A stretch of 64,000 nucleotides of DNA from Arbacia lixula (Eukaryota; Echinodermata; Echinoidea; Arbacioida; Arbaciidae): positions 8,415,921 through 8,479,920 of the forward strand of contig OZ022583.1 in the NCBI GenBank assembly GCA_963669155.1, given 5' to 3'. The notes below the pieces were generated by a model, which was not told the DNA's origin, searched no databases, and saw only the letters and a program-made list of their open reading frames with translations. Below are positions 41,601 to 56,600 of the stretch, one piece after another. Within the stretch, counting starts at the first letter, position 1. Every line of letters starts with the position of its first letter. A program made the position numbers and the translations under genes.

Positions 41601-44600
41601 ACTCTTATTAATTAAAAAAACATAACAAGTATGAATTGATATTGTTTTTGTTCATAGAGTCCCTCGCATCTACTTTGGAACCAGGACGCACAAACAGATC
41701 GCTCAGATCATACGGGAGCTGGGCAGGACAGCGTACAGCAAAGTCAAGTGAGTACTGCACAGACTTGACTTGATCTTCTGACCTCCTTTGATCTAGGGGT
41801 GGTATAGTGAAAGAGACCCAAAACCAAAACTGTCTTAGTTATCAAAAGAGCGTTGGTTTTCTGAAAGTCCGTAGCTGTCTTATCTATGAGAGTCAGTATT
41901 CTGAAAGTCCTTAACTGTCTTAGCTAAGAGGGTTGTTTTTTCTGAAGGTCGAACACTGTCTTAGCTAAGAGAGTTTGTATTCTGAAAGTAAAAAACTGTC
42001 TTAGCTCCAAGAGTTGGTATTATGAAAGTCCTAAACTATCTTAAAGAAAGTTGTTATTCTGAAAGAAAAAAAACTGTGCCAATAGGCCAGGTTATGGATC
42101 CTGTCTTTTTAAATTTGTTTTGTGTTCTGTTAGCCCATCATCATTTGCCAATATCGATTTCAGCACAAAAAGCATGGCTAACTATAGGAAGTATTGTAAA
42201 AATTAAAGAAATGAAATTAGTGTTATGTTATATGAAAATGATATCCATGTAACAGAGGAAAACAAACTGAAGTAGGCATGACACTGGCAGGGCATGGTTG
42301 TGATATTCACGTCATCAGAAATCTTCAACAGATGCTCTCGTCTTTTGTATAATAGAATAACTCATAGAATACTTCAAACCTCTGTTACGTGAACAGCATC
42401 ATATTTTTTGCCCAAACCTCATGGAATGACCTGCCCACCAATTCGTTTCCCCCACACCCCTGCCCCCCTCCATCCACCCCATTTCCTCCTTGACCTCTCA
42501 GTATGACAATCCTGGGAAGCAGAGAGCACACTTGTGTCCACCCAACCGTCTCAAAGGGCAAAAACAAAAACGAGGGCTGCAAAGAACTCTTGGACGGCAA
42601 ACATGTAAGTACGTGGTTACTGGTTCTCATGATTTCTGTGCTCGTTATCATCATCTGTCTTTTTTATATATTGTATATTTGGTCTATGAATGATTTGGTC
42701 TATGAATGAAGAATGAAGATCTACGAATGAAGACTCCCCCACCAATACAAAAAAGTAATAAGTCGAGCTCAAATTCCCTAAATATATCAAAATATATCAT
42801 TTCTTTCTGGGAATTATGCTAGAACAATATGTTTTTGTGTGGAGCAAAAATTGGCTGATACTTTCCATTTCATTTTTTTTTTATACATGTATGTAAGATC
42901 TGCAAGTAAAGCCAGAAGTCCAACAAAAATAGTGGAACACATAAACAGGGTTTATCCTTCAAAAATATGAAATGTGCTGTACATCTTTCTTCCAGGGAGG
43001 GAGCTGCAACTATTACGCCAACGTCCACAGGATGAAGCAGCAGTGGCAGATCCGCAACCTTGGTCTAACGGAGGCCTGGGACCTAGAAGACCTGGTTGGG
43101 GTCGGGAAGAGGATAAGGGTAAGTTTCAGATTGGGTACTAGGACCAGGATCAGCATTTACTGCCTAGCAGAGGTCTAGGACCTTGATGACGTGGTTGGTG
43201 TAGGGAAGAGGATATACTTAAGTCTAGGATTGGGTCTAAGATTGGGTACTAGGACCAGGATTCACAACCACGCGCTTACAAAGGCTTACGAGATGGAGGA
43301 CCTCCTTGCAGTTGGAAAGAGAATACAAGTAAGTCATAGATTGGGTCTGAGTCTGTACTAGGACTAGGATCTACAATAATTCTCTGATGGAGGCCTGGGA
43401 CCTCCAGGACCTAGTTGTAGCTGAGAAGAGGATATGAGTAAGTCTAAGAATGGGTTTTAGCCTGTAGGAGGACTGGGATCTACAATAATTGTCTGATGGA
43501 GGCCTGGAACTTAGAGGACCTTGTTGGTGTTGTGAAGAGGATTTGGGCAAGTCTAAGTTTGGGTTTAAGCCTGCACTAGGACCAGGATCCATAACCACGG
43601 TCTTACAAAGGCCTGCGAGATGGAGAACCTTGTTGCTGTTGGAAAGAGAATACGAATAAGTCATACATTGGGTCTAAGCCTGTACTAGGATCAGGATCTA
43701 CAATAATGGTTTTACAGAGGCCTGGGACTTAGAAGTCCTGGTCGGGGTTGGGAAGAAGATGAGGGTCATTCTAAGATTAGGTCCAAGTCCGTACTAGGAC
43801 CAGGATCTGTATCCACGGTCTCACAGAAGCCTGGGATCTGGTATATCTAGTTGGGCTCGGGAAAAGGATAACGGTTAGTCTAAGATTGGTCTAAGTCCGT
43901 ACTAGGACCAGGATCTATGATAATTGTCTGACTGAGGCCTGGGATCTAGAGGACCTGGTTGAGGTCGTGAAGAGGATACAAGTTAGCCTAAGATTGGATC
44001 TGAGTCTGTACTAAGACCTCATTCTGCAACCATGGCCTCAAAGATTTGAGAATTTTGGATCTGGCTGGTGCAGGGAAGAAAACATGGGTAGGCCTTAGTT
44101 TGGTTGTAGTATGTCTGTACTACAATATCCCACACAATCCTACGTTTCCTTTAAATTATTTATTTGTGTTAGTTTACACCTCTTCCCTTATTTATTTCCT
44201 TTTGCAGGCCTGCCCGTACTTTGCTTCTAGAGCTCTGAAGGAGCAGGCTGATGTGATATTCTGTCCATACAATTATCTGATTGACCCCATGATCAGAGAA
44301 GCGGTGAGTAGTCCTGCTGTGTAGGCAGATCGACGCATATTCTTTATCTCCAACAGCATTAACCTTCACACTACAAAATATCCAGACTGGTGCTCACAAC
44401 CTTAATCAAGATTGTTTTCTAAGCCATCCACTGTACCGTATGTGGTACATCATGTCTTCTCTCTTTTGTCTCAAAGATTCAGGGAAAGTACCAAATTGTG
44501 CTCATAGAATATGTAGCATACATTGAACTTAAACTGCAGACAACACATATTTTTTTTTTTTCCACACTGATACCCATAGTATTTTTGATTCTCTAGTTCT

Positions 44601-47600
44601 CTCTCTCTTGTGTTGACATAAATCAAAGAATTGATGTCTCATAAAATGACTTGTACAAATGCAATGACTACACTGCAGGCACTTATGCTCAATATCAAGT
44701 GTTCAGTCACTTTATGATAGATCTTTACCAGTGTTGTAAGTCCCAAGATGAAGACCAGTCTTCAGAACGGCTTTGGTTGGTCTTGATCTTGGTCCCAGGC
44801 TTCCTGGTCTTGGTCTTTTACTTGTCTGGACTTGGTATCAAGACTATCTGGCCCTGGTATTGCACTTGGTTTTAGGCCTCCTAGTCTTGGGATCTGACTA
44901 TCTAAATCTTTAGGATCTCTGTTTTTGCTGTGATCTTGGTTTTTGTTTTGGATTATCTGGCCTTTGTCTCAGCCAATCTGTTTGTGATTTTGGTTTTAGG
45001 TCTCATGGTCTTGGCATCTTAGTGTTTTGTCTGTTGTGGTCTTGAACTCTGAGGTAATGATTATTTAGGGCCTCTTGTTCTTGATCTTGGACTATCTAAT
45101 CTTGGTTTTGGTGGAGGTTTCAAATAGTCTGGGCCCTGTTGCATAAATCTTACCATCAATGTTAACTGCCATGGTAACATTGCTCGACAGCCAATAAAAT
45201 TTGAGGTCTCCATAGAAGTTGCCATTTGTAGCAAATAATAATAATAATAATCAAACATTTATATAGTGCATAATATTTGCAATCTCTATGCGCTTTACAA
45301 TCATTTTAAAGATAACAAGTTACATAATGAGCACATTTAACGTCATATAATTGTAACCAACATAAATATAAGCTACACAAATAGACCAAAGCGTTCTTAA
45401 AACCATATTGGGTACTTAATGGGAGAGCATGAATGTTTTGAGAGCGCGTTTGAAGCTATCGACAGATGGGGCATTGTGTATGTGGAGGGGGATAGAGTTC
45501 CATAGTCTAGCCGCTATGGTACCAAAGGCACGTTCCCCATAGAAGTTAGTGTTGGTCCTGGATATCTGGAGAAGGTTCTGGTTATTAGAGCGAAAGTTAC
45601 GGGTTGGGATGTATTCCTTGATGAGATCGGAGATGTAGAGAGGAGATGCGTTGTTAAGGGATTTGTACACTAGGAGCAGGATCTTGAACTGGATGCGGTG
45701 GTGAATAGGGAGCCAGTGAAGACGATAGAGGATGGGTTTGATGTGCTCCCTTTTGCGAGATCTGGTGACGATTCTGGCGGATATGTTTTGTATTCGTTGG
45801 AGTTTGTTAACTTGAGTATGTTGAAGACCCCCCAAAAGTGCATTACATGTCTCAAGCCGGGATGTGACGTAAGTGTGGAGGAGCATTTCTGCTGTAGTCT
45901 GGTTCAGGTGGTCACGTATCTTGCCAATCTTGCGGATCGCTCCCAAAGTTGCAACATGGCCCTGGCCTTCCCCTTCCTACAGTCACTCTCACACATCCGT
46001 TTTCTCTCTCTCCCATCCCAAAGATGGAGATTCAGCTGAAGGGTCAGGTGGTGGTTCTGGACGAGGCTCACAACATCGAGGACTCGGCCAGAGAGGCGGC
46101 CAGCTTGACCATCACCACGGAGCAGCTGCAGGACACCACGGATGAGCTTGACCGCCTCTGTGAGTGTTCTCCATGACCGGTCATTCCCCTCCAGCGGTCA
46201 AACCATTGATACAATGCAACAACTGGAACTCCACATGCAAACTGAGATTCAATAATCTGTATAATAAAGCATGAGTTATTTGCTCTTCCATATAAGTGTA
46301 TGAGACTGAAGTAGACATGACTGAAACTATGCATTATGGGATACCTTTTCCTTCTATGCAGTACGGAGATTGCTGGATGAACAGCAAAGGATGACACTTA
46401 ATGTTCAGAGGTCATTTGGCACAGGAAAACTACCTCTGTAGCATAAACACGACGTATCAAATTTTAAAAAAATTAGCACATATAGGAGGTGTGATTGTAA
46501 AGATGACCAAACTACAGAACATTATTTAATGACTCAAAGGTCAAACTATGTTAAGATATAATAGGTCACAGGTTACGTGACTCAAACTCTCTCAGTCCCG
46601 TAGGTTATATGCTACATGATGATTGTCATGGGCTCCTAAAATGATAATAATTCAAGGGTTCAGTGAATCATGCACTAAGGGTGGTGTAGAATATAGGTTC
46701 TGGAACAACTGCACAATATATTGACAAGTATTTACAGCATGGGCATAGTCATCCAGTATGCTCTTAGTTACGTATTGCCATGAAACATATCTTGCTTTTA
46801 TCCTTCTTTGCAGTGGCTGCACAGTTTCGGCCTGAGCACACAAGAGTCATGCATTCAGTGGTAAGAGATTGTTTTGTCACACATTCTATTTTTCTATTCT
46901 ATTTAGCCTATTTCTCTCCACTGCTGAAGGAAGGCCTCCTCATCATTTTTCCATCTTGATCTATCTTGTGCCGTTCGTTTCCATGTCACACTACCATATT
47001 CTCTTATATCGTCAATCCACCTCCTACTTTGTCTGCCTCTTCTTCTGGTGTTAGCTCTGGGAGTCCAGATGGTTGATTTATATGTCCATCTGTCATCTTT
47101 CCTCCTGGCCAGATGACCAGCCCACCTCCATTTCTTTGATTTAATTTCCTGTACTATGTCCCGTACTTTAGTTTTCTTTCTCAAATCCTGGTTTCTAACT
47201 TTGTCCCTCTTTGTAACACCAATCATAATTCTTTCCATAGCCCTTTCGGTTACTCTAAGTTTTCTCTCCAGTCTCTTAGTTGTGGTCCATGTTTCTGCTC
47301 CATAAGAGAGCACAGGTATGATACATTGGTTGAAAATCTGTTTCTTGAGAGAAAGAGGGAGCTTCTCATCACGAAAGATAAAGTTGAGCTTGCCAAATTT
47401 TGCCCAAGCCAACTGGATCCTTCTATTCACTTCCCCTGCTGTTTCGTTTTCTATGGAGATCTTTTTGCCCAAGTATATGTAGTTGTCTACCTTTTCTACG
47501 GTCCTCCCCCTAACTGTGATTTTGTGTTCTTTGAATCTACTGCTCATCATTACCTTTGTCTTTGTGATATTCATTTTCAGTCCAGCTTTTCTACTTTCTT

Positions 47601-50600
47601 CACTTAGTTCTCGGACCATTTTTTCCAGTTCCTGAGGTGTATGGCTAAGAAGTAAAATGTCATCTGCAAATCTGCGATGTGTCAGGTGTTCGCCATCCAC
47701 GACTATTCCCAATGATAACCAATCAAGGTTTCTGAAGACATCACACATCACACATTGTATGTTTTTAATCATGACTATGATCTGGGCGTCATCATCACAG
47801 GTCTAGATCTTATTTGCCAATAAATTTTAAATTTCACTTTGAGATGGATTCTTCCTACGATCCCCAAATCAAGAAATCATCGTGGTCATTGGTAGTCACA
47901 ACTGCAATGACTACAGGTCCTGATATCGCTAGAGTAGTAATCTGTTGTCTTACGATAAGGCAAACTGGAGATTGCGACGTTTCAACCGCTACTAGTCCCG
48001 ATATCTTTACTATTCTTTACTGCGCCTGCCAGGCTTTTCTCCACTCTGATACTAAGCAGTGTGACTTCTACGTAATCTGCTGCATGGAAAATAGATAATA
48101 ATCTTATGAATAAACATCATATTCCTTATAGGGGATAATTCCTTTTGTTACTTCGAATGCTTGACCTCCTTCATGTAACTGGACCAGGGTTCTTGAAGCT
48201 CCCAAATCTAACTATAAGCAACCGGTTAAATGAAGTGCATACTTCAGAGCTGCAGACTTTGCGGGCTTGCTGAGGCAGAGTGACTTTGGCCGAAAGTACG
48301 TATTATGTTTACCTATTTGTTGATCTGTTTGTTAGGATGTTATATAATATGTTTGTTTATTTATTTCTGGTGTGATGGTCCACAGAGCTCAAGCCTCCTG
48401 CGCTGGATCAACGACTTTGCTGGCTCTCTGAAGCAGAGTGACTTCGACCGAGCCTCCCGGGTATGGACCGGCCCGGAGATCGTCGGTGCTCTCGCCAACA
48501 TGGGCATCTCTCCTGATACCATGGGAACGCTTTCGGTAATGTTCATATTTGGATGTTGCCAGCGAGTAGTGACAGTAGTTTCACTTGGTTGAGTATTCAT
48601 GAGTGTATTGTGCTACAAGGTGTTCTCTCAAAGACAGAGTAAATTTTTTGTCAATCGCTTCGAGATTGTTTGATCATTAATTTATATATCGGTATATTCA
48701 GTTGTATAATCATTATTAAGGTCTAAAGTTGGAACAAGATTTTGTAGTTGAGTAGTTTGATATGGTACAAAGATTTTATAGTTTTACTAAAAGATGAAAC
48801 ATTTGTATGATCATTTATTTATATACCAGTATATTCAGTTGTATGATCATTATGTAAGTTTTAAAGGTCCCCTGACATCAAAATATATGTCGACTTCTGC
48901 AGGTGTATAATAGTATGAATATCACAAAATTACTTACTGTGCAATGAAAATATATGTCATATATTTTAAAATATTTGTTTACGTTTTTTCTCTGCACTGC
49001 TAAGCTCCGCCTCCAAAAATATCTTCCAGCTCAAGATTCCCATCGTGACATCATCAAAGCTAGAAATGAGCAGTACAATAGACATAATTTATGCACATAA
49101 CTAGCTATTGCAATGACTACCTCCACCTGCTCACACGAGCATCACATGTTCACACAATACCATCTAACAACCTTTCATATGAGAATGATCGTTTGCTATG
49201 TCACAAATTTGCCAGCGATGCCAAGGAAGAAGCAATAAGTTTGCATTGTATATCAAACACCTGATGCTATTATAAGCAACTGCAGGTCGTCATTGCAATG
49301 AATAGCTATGTGCATAACTTTGTCTATTGTTCAGATTATTTCTATATTTGATGATGTCACGATGGGAATCTTGAGCTGAAGGAAATTTTTGGAGGCAGGG
49401 CTTGGCAGTGCTGAGAAAAATGTAGAAAAATTATTTTAAAATATATGACATACATTTTCATTGCACAGTAGGTGATTTTGTAATATACATACTATTATAC
49501 ACCAGCAGAAGTAAACATATATTTTTATGTCAGGGGACTTTTAAGTTGGTACAAGACTTTGTACTTAAAGTGTCTATAAATTGATGTCTTCTATAAACTG
49601 AACTCGACCTCATGTAGAACAGCTATTCTGACCTTCGCATCCAGTTTAAATGTTTTGATATATTAATAGATACCAATGAAAAGATGAGTATGAGATATGT
49701 GAAAAGATTCTCTTTCCCTCTTTAAGAGTAATCACTCTGCTTTACACGCACTCTTTTCTCCCAGCACCATTTCTCTGCGTTGATTGAGGATGAGGACAAG
49801 GAGAGAGGGATACAAGAGATGGGCGTGGCCCTCTCAGCAGCATCGGGGTCCCTCTTCAAGGGCCTCTTCACCATCTTCACCTACCTCATGAAAGATAACA
49901 TGAAGTTCACCAAAGACTACAAGTGAGTCGCCATTGGCCGTGTTTATCAATTTTTCAGAAATTTAAATGCGTTTCCAAAGGCCTTTACGGACGCGTTTCC
50001 AAGCGCGTTTAAAAAAATGGTGCGTTTATCAACTCCAAAGGCCTTTACGATTGCGTTTCCAAACGCGTTTAAATTTTGGTGCGTTTATCAACTCGATCGC
50101 CCAAGACGAAAACCGGCCTTGTCACCGAAAACATGTGGTTTAAATGCGTTTCAAAACAGCTTTGCATTTATCTCGCTTCTTTAAACGCGTTTAAAATTTA
50201 AACGCGTTTAGGATCATACAAATTTGCGTCTTTCATAACAGCTTTCTAAACTCCCTAATCAAAACACCTTTGCGTTTATCAACTCATTTAAATGCGTTTG
50301 GAAACCTTAATTCTACCAAAAAAAAGAGTTAATAAACACGCCCATTATCTAATGAACCCTCCCACTGTCTCACTATCACTTTAAGCACCAGTGTCAGGCA
50401 CTGAATGTGTTAAAATAGTCTTGTAGAAAATGGTTGAGAATGGCATTTTAAATCCCTTCTGTCTTCATGGGTCTCTTCATCATCTTCACCTACCTCATGA
50501 AAAACAACATGAGGTTCACCAAGGACTACAAGTGAGGTCCCATTCTCTTTTAAACCCTCTCTGTCCCACTGTCACTTCTATCACCAGTGTCAGACACGGA

Positions 50601-53600
50601 ATGTGTTAAAATAGTCATGTAGAAAACGGTTGAGAATGGCATTTTGAATTACCTCGGCCTCCATGGGTCTCATTTTCAACTACCTCATGAAAGACAACAT
50701 GAGGTTGTCTGTAGTCTGTACCTCTTCTAACCCTTACCTTTAAGTATCCTCAACATCTTACATTTTAGTCCATTTTATGTGTATCAAATGCATTTTTCAA
50801 ACAAGCCTATACAACCCCACAACCTCGCAAATTTACGATATATTTTGTGTGGAAGTATCCAACTCCGCAAAAGTGACAGATTTGACAAACTTTAACCTCC
50901 TGTGCCTTGATATCTATCACAGGTGAGATACATATTATGTATTTATCTTTCAACCATTTTTGGTACATCTGTTAACTTTTCGTAAGTCAAATTATTGCCT
51001 TCTGTTGTCAGAAATTTTTTACCAGCTTTTCAAGAGTATGAGATATTTCTTTGTTTTAATTCATCTATTGTTTATGCTGTAACTTCAACAGGGTTGCTCT
51101 GCTGAAGACGAAAGCAAAGAATCCTTTTCCGGACACGGTAAGTGATGTCGTTCTGGATGACATGTCCAAAACCTCCTCACTATCTTGCAATCAATATAAT
51201 TCCATTCAACGTCAGTTTCCAGTTCTGTTATTGAAAGGGAAGCTCTTATACAGCATTTCCTTCCCTCTTCAGTGTTTTTTTTTTACAAGAAAAAAAAAAG
51301 GCAAATAAAGGGGCTACCCTTTAGCCAAATAAAGTAAACAGAGTTGTATCCTACCGGCAAATGTCGTTAATAACCAGAACACTGCAATTATAACTGGGCA
51401 GTTTTTGATGCAACATATGTAAGTTCCGCATGGAGAGATGAGTGTTATCAAATGCCCTTTTGCTATGTTTCAATGTTGATTTATTTTATTGTCTTGCAGA
51501 ATGGCAGATGGCTGAACCGGAGAAGAAGTAAGTATTCAAAAAATGTGACAACCTCCTAGCTCTATCATATTTCTCTGTAAATTACTCCTAGATTGATTCC
51601 AGTATTTGACTGTCTTTCAAATCACATATGATCTGGTGTATGGTAAAAGTCTATGAACTCAAATTTGCACATTTGCACTGGCCAATCTACCCAAAACTGT
51701 ACATTTTAAATTACATTTGATGCGTCTTCGGATATGTAGAGGTGTTATGGTATAGTGGTGGCAAACTGTGACTGAAAACCTAGTGTAGGTTGCAGATTCA
51801 AACCCCACCATGGCACTTCTGTCCTTCACCAAGGCATCTAATCCTCATTGCTGCTCTCTACCCAGGAGTGTGAATAGATGTGTGGTAGGAGGCAAACAAT
51901 AGACGGATGATCTTGAATCATGCACAGGCAAGGAATACACCCACGGGATTGGAGATGGTGCACAGACTTGTACGTGATACATTTCTGTATCCTGTGACTA
52001 GGGTTATGATTGTGTCATACCTCACAAGTTAGTTGACAGACTGAAAAATTAATATGTAAATGACATCTACTTGTTTCAAGGTTTTTTTTTTCATCATTGC
52101 TTTGCTTTGGCATTGGTAATGCATTATATAAGTATAATACATTTCTGAACTCTAGAAAACACTGAAGCATGAATTAATTATAATAATACAGTATCAGTAG
52201 CTTCTTGTAATGAGAATAATTTTTTTTCTTGCAGGAGAGAATGTGTGGACATTATCACTCAATTTTTGGTGCCTGAACCCAGCAGTAGTAAGTATACCCA
52301 TTCTTTATATTTTCTCTTTAATCCTTGCTTTTTGTCTCGCCCACCGGAGGTGAAGGCGAGACTATGGGGATCCAAATGGCGTCCGTCCGTCGTCCGTCCG
52401 TCGTCCGTCGTCCGTCACAAATGTTAAAGTTTACCTGCAAGACTCTCTTATGATCCATAACTTGGCAACTGTTACAGCAATGGCAGCCACACTTGGTTGA
52501 TAGAAGCACTAGGGGTATCTTCATGTTATGGTGTTGTAGGGGTATCTTCATGTTATGGTGTTGTCAGAGGTCATGTGATGATGTCAAAGGTCATTTGAGG
52601 TCATATATTAAAGAGTATGTGCAAGACTCTCTTTTTCTATGTCAAAGTTTACCTGCAAGACTCTCTTTTGACAAATAACTTCACATAGGTTGCTTGGATT
52701 ACAACCTAACTTGGGTCATAGATGCACTGGGGGTACCTTCATGTTATGGTGCTGTGGGAGGTCACAGGATAAGGTCAAAGGTCATTTGAGGTCATACGTT
52801 AAAGTTTACCTGCAAGACTCTCTTTTGACAAATAAGTTCACATAGGTTGCTTGGATTACAACCTAACTTGGGTCATAGATGCACTGGGGGTACCTTCATG
52901 TTATGGTACCGTTGGAGGTCACAGGATAAGGTCAAAAAGAATATTAACTTAAATTTTAAAACTATACATAAATACTCAGTGCAAGGTGGCTGAAGGATCA
53001 CAGTGTTTTGTGTTCTCTTCAATTTTACGCATGCATTTTACTTTTACGGTTATATGCACTATTCAATTTGCCATAAAAGGTTTTAATCACTAATGCTTTC
53101 AAGAAATGTTTCTCTAAATAATAAGCTCATTATGACATTACATTGTACAAATCATCTAGAAACCCTCAGCTGGACTGCAACCACAAACATATTTAACCTT
53201 CCCACATATACAATATCAATGCCATAATATTACTCATATCTGTTCAAAATTGTTGCTTTTAAACTCTCTCTAATCATTCACTTTTCCCCTGACAGGTTAT
53301 CAAGTCTCCAAAAAAATTATTCTACTTTGTTCACTTTACATGCATGCCTTATTACAATCATAATGTTCAGCATTATTCATGTCTGTTGACAAACTTTCTT
53401 ATATAAACGTATCAATTTTAGAAATTTTATTCCATGTTCAGTTTTCAACTGCAGCACTAATTTTAACCTTTTTACATTTCTATGCCCCCCAGAGACAAAG
53501 TTTACTTCGCCTCTATTGTGCAACTGATTATCATCCTGTTTTGTCTTTGTCTAATCTAATAGAACTTGGTGGAGGCTTTTTATTCCATCTCAAAGAAGGG

Positions 53601-56600
53601 GGAAGGTGGGGGAGGGGGAGTAGATAGAGGAAGTAGCATTGCGTGAAATAGCCCTTCTCATTTATGGAATGTTACATTCTATGGCAGATATTTCACAATC
53701 AGCCAGGGATACAATTCTTTTGCGTAGCAACGGAGATCGCGATATTTCTGGTTATTTTCGCAAGTGGGCGAGACACAATATTGCTAATGCCTTGTTTAAA
53801 AAAAAAAATGTGATGATTCAAAAAAAGGAAATTCAAACAATAAACAGAAGCTGACTTTATAGAATTGTCAACAAATGTTGAGTTATGGTCTATACACATT
53901 CAAAAGAAAGTGATACCCTGAAAATATGAACATTAAATAAAAACAGAGAATCAGACGAACAGACTGATGACATTTAAAGGAAAATTCAAAAGACTATATC
54001 GATGTTAGAATGAACATTTTTTTTTTGTACAATAGATTAAATGGATTAGTCCTAAAAATGGACTATTTCAATTTGTTCTGGAGGGGTGAAATACAGATAA
54101 CATCCTATGAGCTCCGTGCCTGTAAGGGCTATTAGGAGAAAAATGCATATGTCATAATTGTCATCATTATCCTCCTCCTCCTCCTCCTCCTTCTCCTCCT
54201 CCTTCTCCTCCTCCTTCTCCTCCTCCTCCTCCTTCTCCTCCTCGTCCTCCTCCTTCTCCTCCTCCTCCTCCTCCTCCTCCTCCTCCTCCTCCTCCTTCTC
54301 CTCCTCCTCATTATTTATTGGATTTTTTCCTGTTGGGCTGAACGGAACGTTTCATTGCCATAAATCTTCTCCATGCTTTTCTCTCTGTGGCATTCGCCTG
54401 TGTGAGACAAAAGGCTGTGACATCTTCAACCAGGTTTTTTTGAGGCCTGCCTCGTGGTCCTGAAAACATTCGAGGTCAAATATATATAATGTTTATTTAT
54501 GATGTCTTGATCTTCCCCCTTGGCTATTCTCCCCTCAAGGCTTTTACAGACTTTGGTAACGCTGTGCGGACCATCGTCTTGACGTCGGGCACCCTCTCAC
54601 CGATGACCTCCTTCGCCTCGGAGCTCGGAGTGAACTTCCCCATCCAGCTGGAAGCTAATCATGTGATCGCCAATTCCCAGGTCAGGTGACTCTGGAATGC
54701 ATATAGCTGTTTTCTTTGCCAGTTATATCTCTGTATCCTTTCTTATATGTCCGTATATGTTTGCAGATTTGTTTTAAAGATGTGATGTGACGAGAGTGAT
54801 AACTATGTTATGTTGTCACCAGGTTTAGCTCGCCATATCAAAGCACGTTATGATGTTACAATGCTGTATTTACCCAATATGGCTGTGTGGTGCATCATGG
54901 GATGCTTTTTCCTGACATGCAGTAAGGAGAATTATGCTATGGTACCAGAAAACAAAAAACAAATAAACTTAGACTCACCTTGCACCCAGGTTTAGACTCG
55001 GTGTAATTCTAAGCTTGGATTATTTAGTGTTTGATATCAAATGAATACAGGCCAATTTTGTATTCAGTATTCATTTCCCCCCTTTTATTCTTTTTCAGGT
55101 GTGGGTGTCTACTCTTGCCATGGGCCCCAGTGGGACCTCGTTGAACGCCAGCTACCGCAACGCTGAGGTAGGTAGCATTCTTTTTGTTAACCCTTTGTGT
55201 GCCACGGTACTCTATTGCTGTGGTAGGAGTGCCCCAATAGCGCTAAACGAGTGAAAGGGGAGGAAGATCCTAAAAAATGTGATTTGTGATCAGAAAGAAG
55301 ACGTCTGATAAGTGATGAGAGTGAAATATTTGTGAAGATTTTTTATATTTAGCAGATGCTTAAAAGTTGGCAAAACTAGTAATAAAATTGATTTTATGAC
55401 TAGTTCAGTTTTTGGTGTGATGCTTCAAGGATGACATGTTAAATTACACAATTAATGTTTAATTCTTGCCAGATCTTTGCCTTCCAAGACAACCTTGGGA
55501 GTACTGTGCTTTGTGTCTTATACAGATGAATGCACAATGAAGAACTCACCTTAATTTCCTTTGCCAGACCTTTGCCTTTAAAGGGTTTTGTGCCTTCATA
55601 CAGCATAATGAAAAAACTCACTTCTTTTTCCTTGACAGACTTTTGCTTTCCAAGATGACCTGGGGAGGGTTGTTGCGGAGGTGTGCAGGGCTATCCCGTT
55701 TGGAGTGATGTGCTTTTTGTCTTCATACAGCATGATAAATGTACTAACTTTACTTTCTTTGACAGACCTTTACCTTCCAAGACGACCTGGGAAGGGTTGT
55801 GGCTGACGTGTGCAGGGCTATCCCGTATAGAGTACTGTGCTTTGTGTCTTCATACCTTATCATGAATAAACTCACTTTACTTTCCTTGACAGACTTTCGC
55901 CTTCCAAGACGACCTGGGGAAGGTTGTTGCGGAGGTGTGCAGGGCTATTCCGTATGGAGTACTGTGCTTTGTGTTTTCATACCGTATCATGAATAAACTC
56001 CCTTTACTTTCCTTGACAGACTTTTGCCTTCCAAGACGACCTGGGGAGGGTTGTTGCGGAGGTGTGCAGGGCTATCCCGTATGGAGTGCTGTGCTTTGTG
56101 TCTCAATACAGCATGATAATGTACTCACTTTACTTTCTTTGACAGACCTTCAGCTTCCAAGAAGACCTGGGGAGGGTTGTTGCGGAGGTGTGCAGGTAGT
56201 ACTGTGCTTTGTGTCTTCATACCGTATCATGAATAAACTCACTTAACTTTCCTTGACAGACTTTTGCCTTCCAAGACGACCTGGGGAGGGTTGTTGCGGA
56301 GGTGTGCAGGGCTATCCCGTATGGAGTGCTGTGCTTTGTGTCTTCATACAGCATGATAAATGTACTCACTTTGCTTTCCTTGACAGACTTTTGCCTTCCA
56401 AGATGACCTGGGGAGGGTTGATGGGGAGGTGTGCAGGGCTATCCCGTATAGAGTACTGTGCTTTGTGCCTTCATACCGTATCATGAATAAACTCACTTTA
56501 CTTTCCCTGACAGACTTTTGCCTTCCAAGACGACCTGTGGAGGGTTGTCGCGGAGGTGTGCAGGGCTATCCTGTATGGAGTACTGTGCTTTGCGTCTTCA

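Noticed and set aside
46368..46400. Possible extra brip1 exon after TTCTATGCAG
   Set aside because: It has an acceptor but no donor in a usable position, and no similarity to BRIP1. Exons 12 and 13 join in phase without it.
54158..54463. Ser/Phe-rich 101-codon frame
   Set aside because: It is a TCC microsatellite translation inside a brip1 intron.
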